Assembly: GCA_014871545.1 (NCBI GenBank)
Contig: WGSR01000090.1
Span: 1-6,391 of the forward strand
Source: Collinsella sp.
GTDB lineage: Bacteria > Actinomycetota > Coriobacteriia > Coriobacteriales > Coriobacteriaceae
DNA length: 6,391 nt
Direction of reading: 5' to 3'
The notes beneath the pieces are model-generated. The model did not search any database, was not told the DNA's origin, and saw only the letters and a list, made by a program, of their open reading frames with translations. Below, piece after piece: positions 4,718-6,391 of the stretch (its first letter is position 1; the number at the start of each line of letters is the position of its first letter). The translations under genes and the position numbers were made by a program.

Positions 4718-5835
4718 TTCAGTGCCTTCCTGATATCGAACAGCATGACCTCGATGGCCAGCTGGGGAGTAACGTTTCTGGCGATGTTGCGCTCGGCGGT
4801 CGCGACTGCCTCGAGCGCCTGGGTGGCACCCGCAACATTCGTCGTCGCGGCAAGCCGCCCGATCGTGTCGCGCACGTCCTCGTTCACCACGTCGGCCGCC
4901 TCATCCTGAAGCGTCAACAGCACGTCGCGCATGAGCGTCCGCGCGCTCGCCAGCGCTTCCATGATACCCGAACGCTCGCGCGCGTTGAGTTCGCGCTTGT
5001 TGCGGTCCTCAAGCTGCTTCAATGCTCCACGCGACAGGTAGTCGGCGTTTTGCTCGAGCACCTTTTCCTGCGTGGACTTGACCTCGGCGAGCGGCGCCTT
5101 AACGGCGACGATGAGCGACTTGGCGCGGCTGAGCACGTCGGCCTCGTCGGCGGCGATGAGCGAATCGATGGCGCGAACCATCTGACGGCGGGCGTCCTGG
5201 CGCTCGGCGCTCTTGAGGAACTCGATGCCACGCGTGGGGCTTCCCGCTACGGCGACGGCCATGCGGCAACGCGCAGGGTCCTGACCGGTGGCGCGGCTCA
5301 CGGCCTGCGCGGCGACGGCGGGCGATACCAGCCGAAACGGCACGCACTGGCAGCGGCTCACGATGGTGGGCAACATCACGTCTGCCGAGGTGCCCAGCAG
5401 GATGAACATAACGCCCTCGGGCGGCTCCTCGAGTGTTTTGAGCAGTGCGTTGGCGGTGTTGGCGCGCAGCTGCTCGGCACGGTCGATGATGTAGACCTTG
5501 GCCTTGGCACGGATGGGCGCCAGAGGCACGTCGTCGAGCAGCTCGCGGGTCTGAGCGATGAGGTAGCCCGTGGCGCTCTCGGGCGTGTAATAGTGCACGT
5601 CGGGGTGCGTATGGCGGGCGACGCGCACGCAGCTATCGCATGAGCCGCAGCCATCCTGCTCGCACAGGAAGGCTTGGGCGAGCGCCCACGCGGCGTCGAG
5701 CTTGCCCGCGCCGGGCGCGCCCAAAAACAGGTAGGCGTGCGATGCGCGACCGCTGGCGACGGCATTGGTCAAAAAGTCGCGCACGCGCTCTTGGGTGTCG
5801 AGCTTGGCCAGCAGGCTTGCCTGAGCGGGGGCCAT
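4708..5835 (-). CDS. holB: DNA polymerase III subunit delta'
   Basis: Protein of 375 residues; delta-prime is the non-motor AAA+ subunit of the clamp loader that places the beta clamp on primed DNA. Seen in order: Walker A-like GAPGAGK (39-45), a four-Cys zinc module C58/C63/C66/C69, Walker B-region VYIIDRAEQL (114-123), TLEEPPE (134-140), and the SRC motif VSRCQ (159-163) whose arginine acts in trans on a neighbouring subunit. The residue after the Walker A lysine is Leu46 rather than Ser/Thr, in line with delta-prime subunits commonly not hydrolysing ATP. The helical C-terminal collar domain follows. ATG at 5835 is chosen: it lies 1 nt after the tmk stop, has AGGAGG 9 nt upstream, and starts at the normal position. 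An in-frame start at 5874 lies inside tmk and would add 13 residues of poor character. The end overlaps the ricT start by 10 nt, implying translational coupling. Confidence 0.95.
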   Translation of the reverse strand: MAPAQASLLAKLDTQERVRDFLTNAVASGRASHAYLFLGAPGAGKLDAAWALAQAFLCEQDGCGSCDSCVRVARHTHPDVHYYTPESATGYLIAQTRELLDDVPLAPIRAKAKVYIIDRAEQLRANTANALLKTLEEPPEGVMFILLGTSADVMLPTIVSRCQCVPFRLVSPAVAAQAVSRATGQDPARCRMAVAVAGSPTRGIEFLKSAERQDARRQMVRAIDSLIAADEADVLSRAKSLIVAVKAPLAEVKSTQEKVLEQNADYLSRGALKQLEDRNKRELNARERSGIMEALASARTLMRDVLLTLQDEAADVVNEDVRDTIGRLAATTNVAGATQALEAVATAERNIARNVTPQLAIEVMLFDIRKALKCR

Positions 5836-5836
5836 G

Positions 5837-6391
5837 TTACTCGGCCTCCTGGGCAAGCGCGGCGGTGACGGCATCCTGGGAAATGTCGAGGCCGTAGGCG
5901 CGAACCTGCTCGACCGTCTGCGCGAAGACGTCCTCGATGGACGCGGTCGCGTCGATGAGCTTTACGCGGTTTGGTTCCTCGGCGGCAATGGCGCAAAATC
6001 CCTGGTAGACGCTCTCTTGGAAGGCCATGCCTTTTGCCTCCATGCGATCTGCCGCGCCACGGGCTGCCATGCGCAGCGCCGCCTGCTCGGGCGTGATGTG
6101 ATAGACGAGTGTGAGCGCCGGGTGCGTCCCCGCGACGGCCAGGTTGTTGGCATCGCGCACTATCTGGCGATCAAGGCCGTCGGCAAATGCCTGATAGCAG
6201 GTCGTGGAATCGTAGAAGCGGTCGCACAGGACCACCTTGCCGACAGCAAGGGCGGGCGCGATGACCTCGTGCACCAACTGAGCGCGTGCCGCCTCGTAGA
6301 GCAACAACTCGCAGGTGTCGCCCATCGCTGTATTGGCGGGGTCGAGCAGCAGAGCACGGATCTTTTCGCTGATGGCGGTACCGCCCGGCTC
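5837..6391 (-). CDS. tmk: Thymidylate kinase, C-terminal 184 residues (N-terminus outside window)
   Basis: Phosphorylates dTMP to dTDP with ATP in the dTTP pathway; cytoplasmic. The visible part opens directly at EPGGT, the conserved substrate-site motif that normally sits around residue 35-40, so only the P-loop region is missing beyond the window edge. It continues with DRFYDSTTCYQ (57-67 of the visible part; family DR-x3-S-x2-AYQ) and the LID region RMAARGAADRME (107-118), whose arginines are typical of bacterial enzymes. Residues 119-184 form the C-terminal helices. The stop TAA at 5837-5839 is followed after one base by the holB ATG, and the holB Shine-Dalgarno AGGAGG lies inside tmk. 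Bacillus has yaaQ and yaaR between tmk and holB; both are absent here. Whether the P-loop is type I or II cannot be seen. Confidence 0.95.
   Translation of the reverse strand, partial: EPGGTAISEKIRALLLDPANTAMGDTCELLLYEAARAQLVHEVIAPALAVGKVVLCDRFYDSTTCYQAFADGLDRQIVRDANNLAVAGTHPALTLVYHITPEQAALRMAARGAADRMEAKGMAFQESVYQGFCAIAAEEPNRVKLIDATASIEDVFAQTVEQVRAYGLDISQDAVTAALAQEAE

Overview
The window reads as a GC-rich Gram-positive chromosome, most likely a gut Coriobacteriia member close to Collinsella. This is inferred from the gene families and order (tmk, holB, ricT/PSP1 with a long arginine-rich tail, comF), the GC-rich codon use, and a hypothetical protein of a type I associate with that class. No ribosomal RNA marker is present, so the genus is a guess. 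Every supported gene lies on the minus strand, so transcription runs from the high-coordinate end to the low one.

From 6391 down to 991 there is a compact housekeeping block. It holds the C-terminal 184 residues of thymidylate kinase (tmk), the DNA polymerase III delta-prime subunit (holB), a RicT/YaaT-type PSP1 protein (ricT), a ComF-type phosphoribosyltransferase-fold protein (comF), and a 369-residue protein with a DUF559/Vsr-like nuclease-fold C-terminus. Junctions are tight: tmk to holB is 1 nt, holB and ricT overlap by 10 nt, and comF to the last gene is 10 nt. The one larger gap, 102 nt between ricT and comF, holds two inverted repeats. One of them places the comF Shine-Dalgarno sequence inside a perfect 12-bp stem ahead of a TTG start. 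tmk, holB and ricT are a classic conserved neighbourhood (DNA precursor supply, clamp loader, RNA-processing accessory factor), here without the two small genes (yaaQ, yaaR) that separate tmk and holB in Bacillus subtilis.

From 990 down to 258 there is no convincing gene. The notable object is a 217-bp element (739-955) bounded by 48-bp terminal inverted repeats whose outer 30 bp are perfect. It looks like a MITE-type non-autonomous mobile element lying between the last gene of the block and a GC-rich hairpin pair (690-737) that could be the block's terminator. Below that is a minus-strand promoter with a perfect TATAAT (-10 at 589-594), then a long structured leader.

From 257 to the window edge is the start of a lipoprotein gene, a family-3-like (amino-acid-type) solute-binding protein of an ABC transporter. 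Its frame stays open for about 170 codons upstream of the chosen start, which leaves the true start, and the nature of the leader, uncertain.
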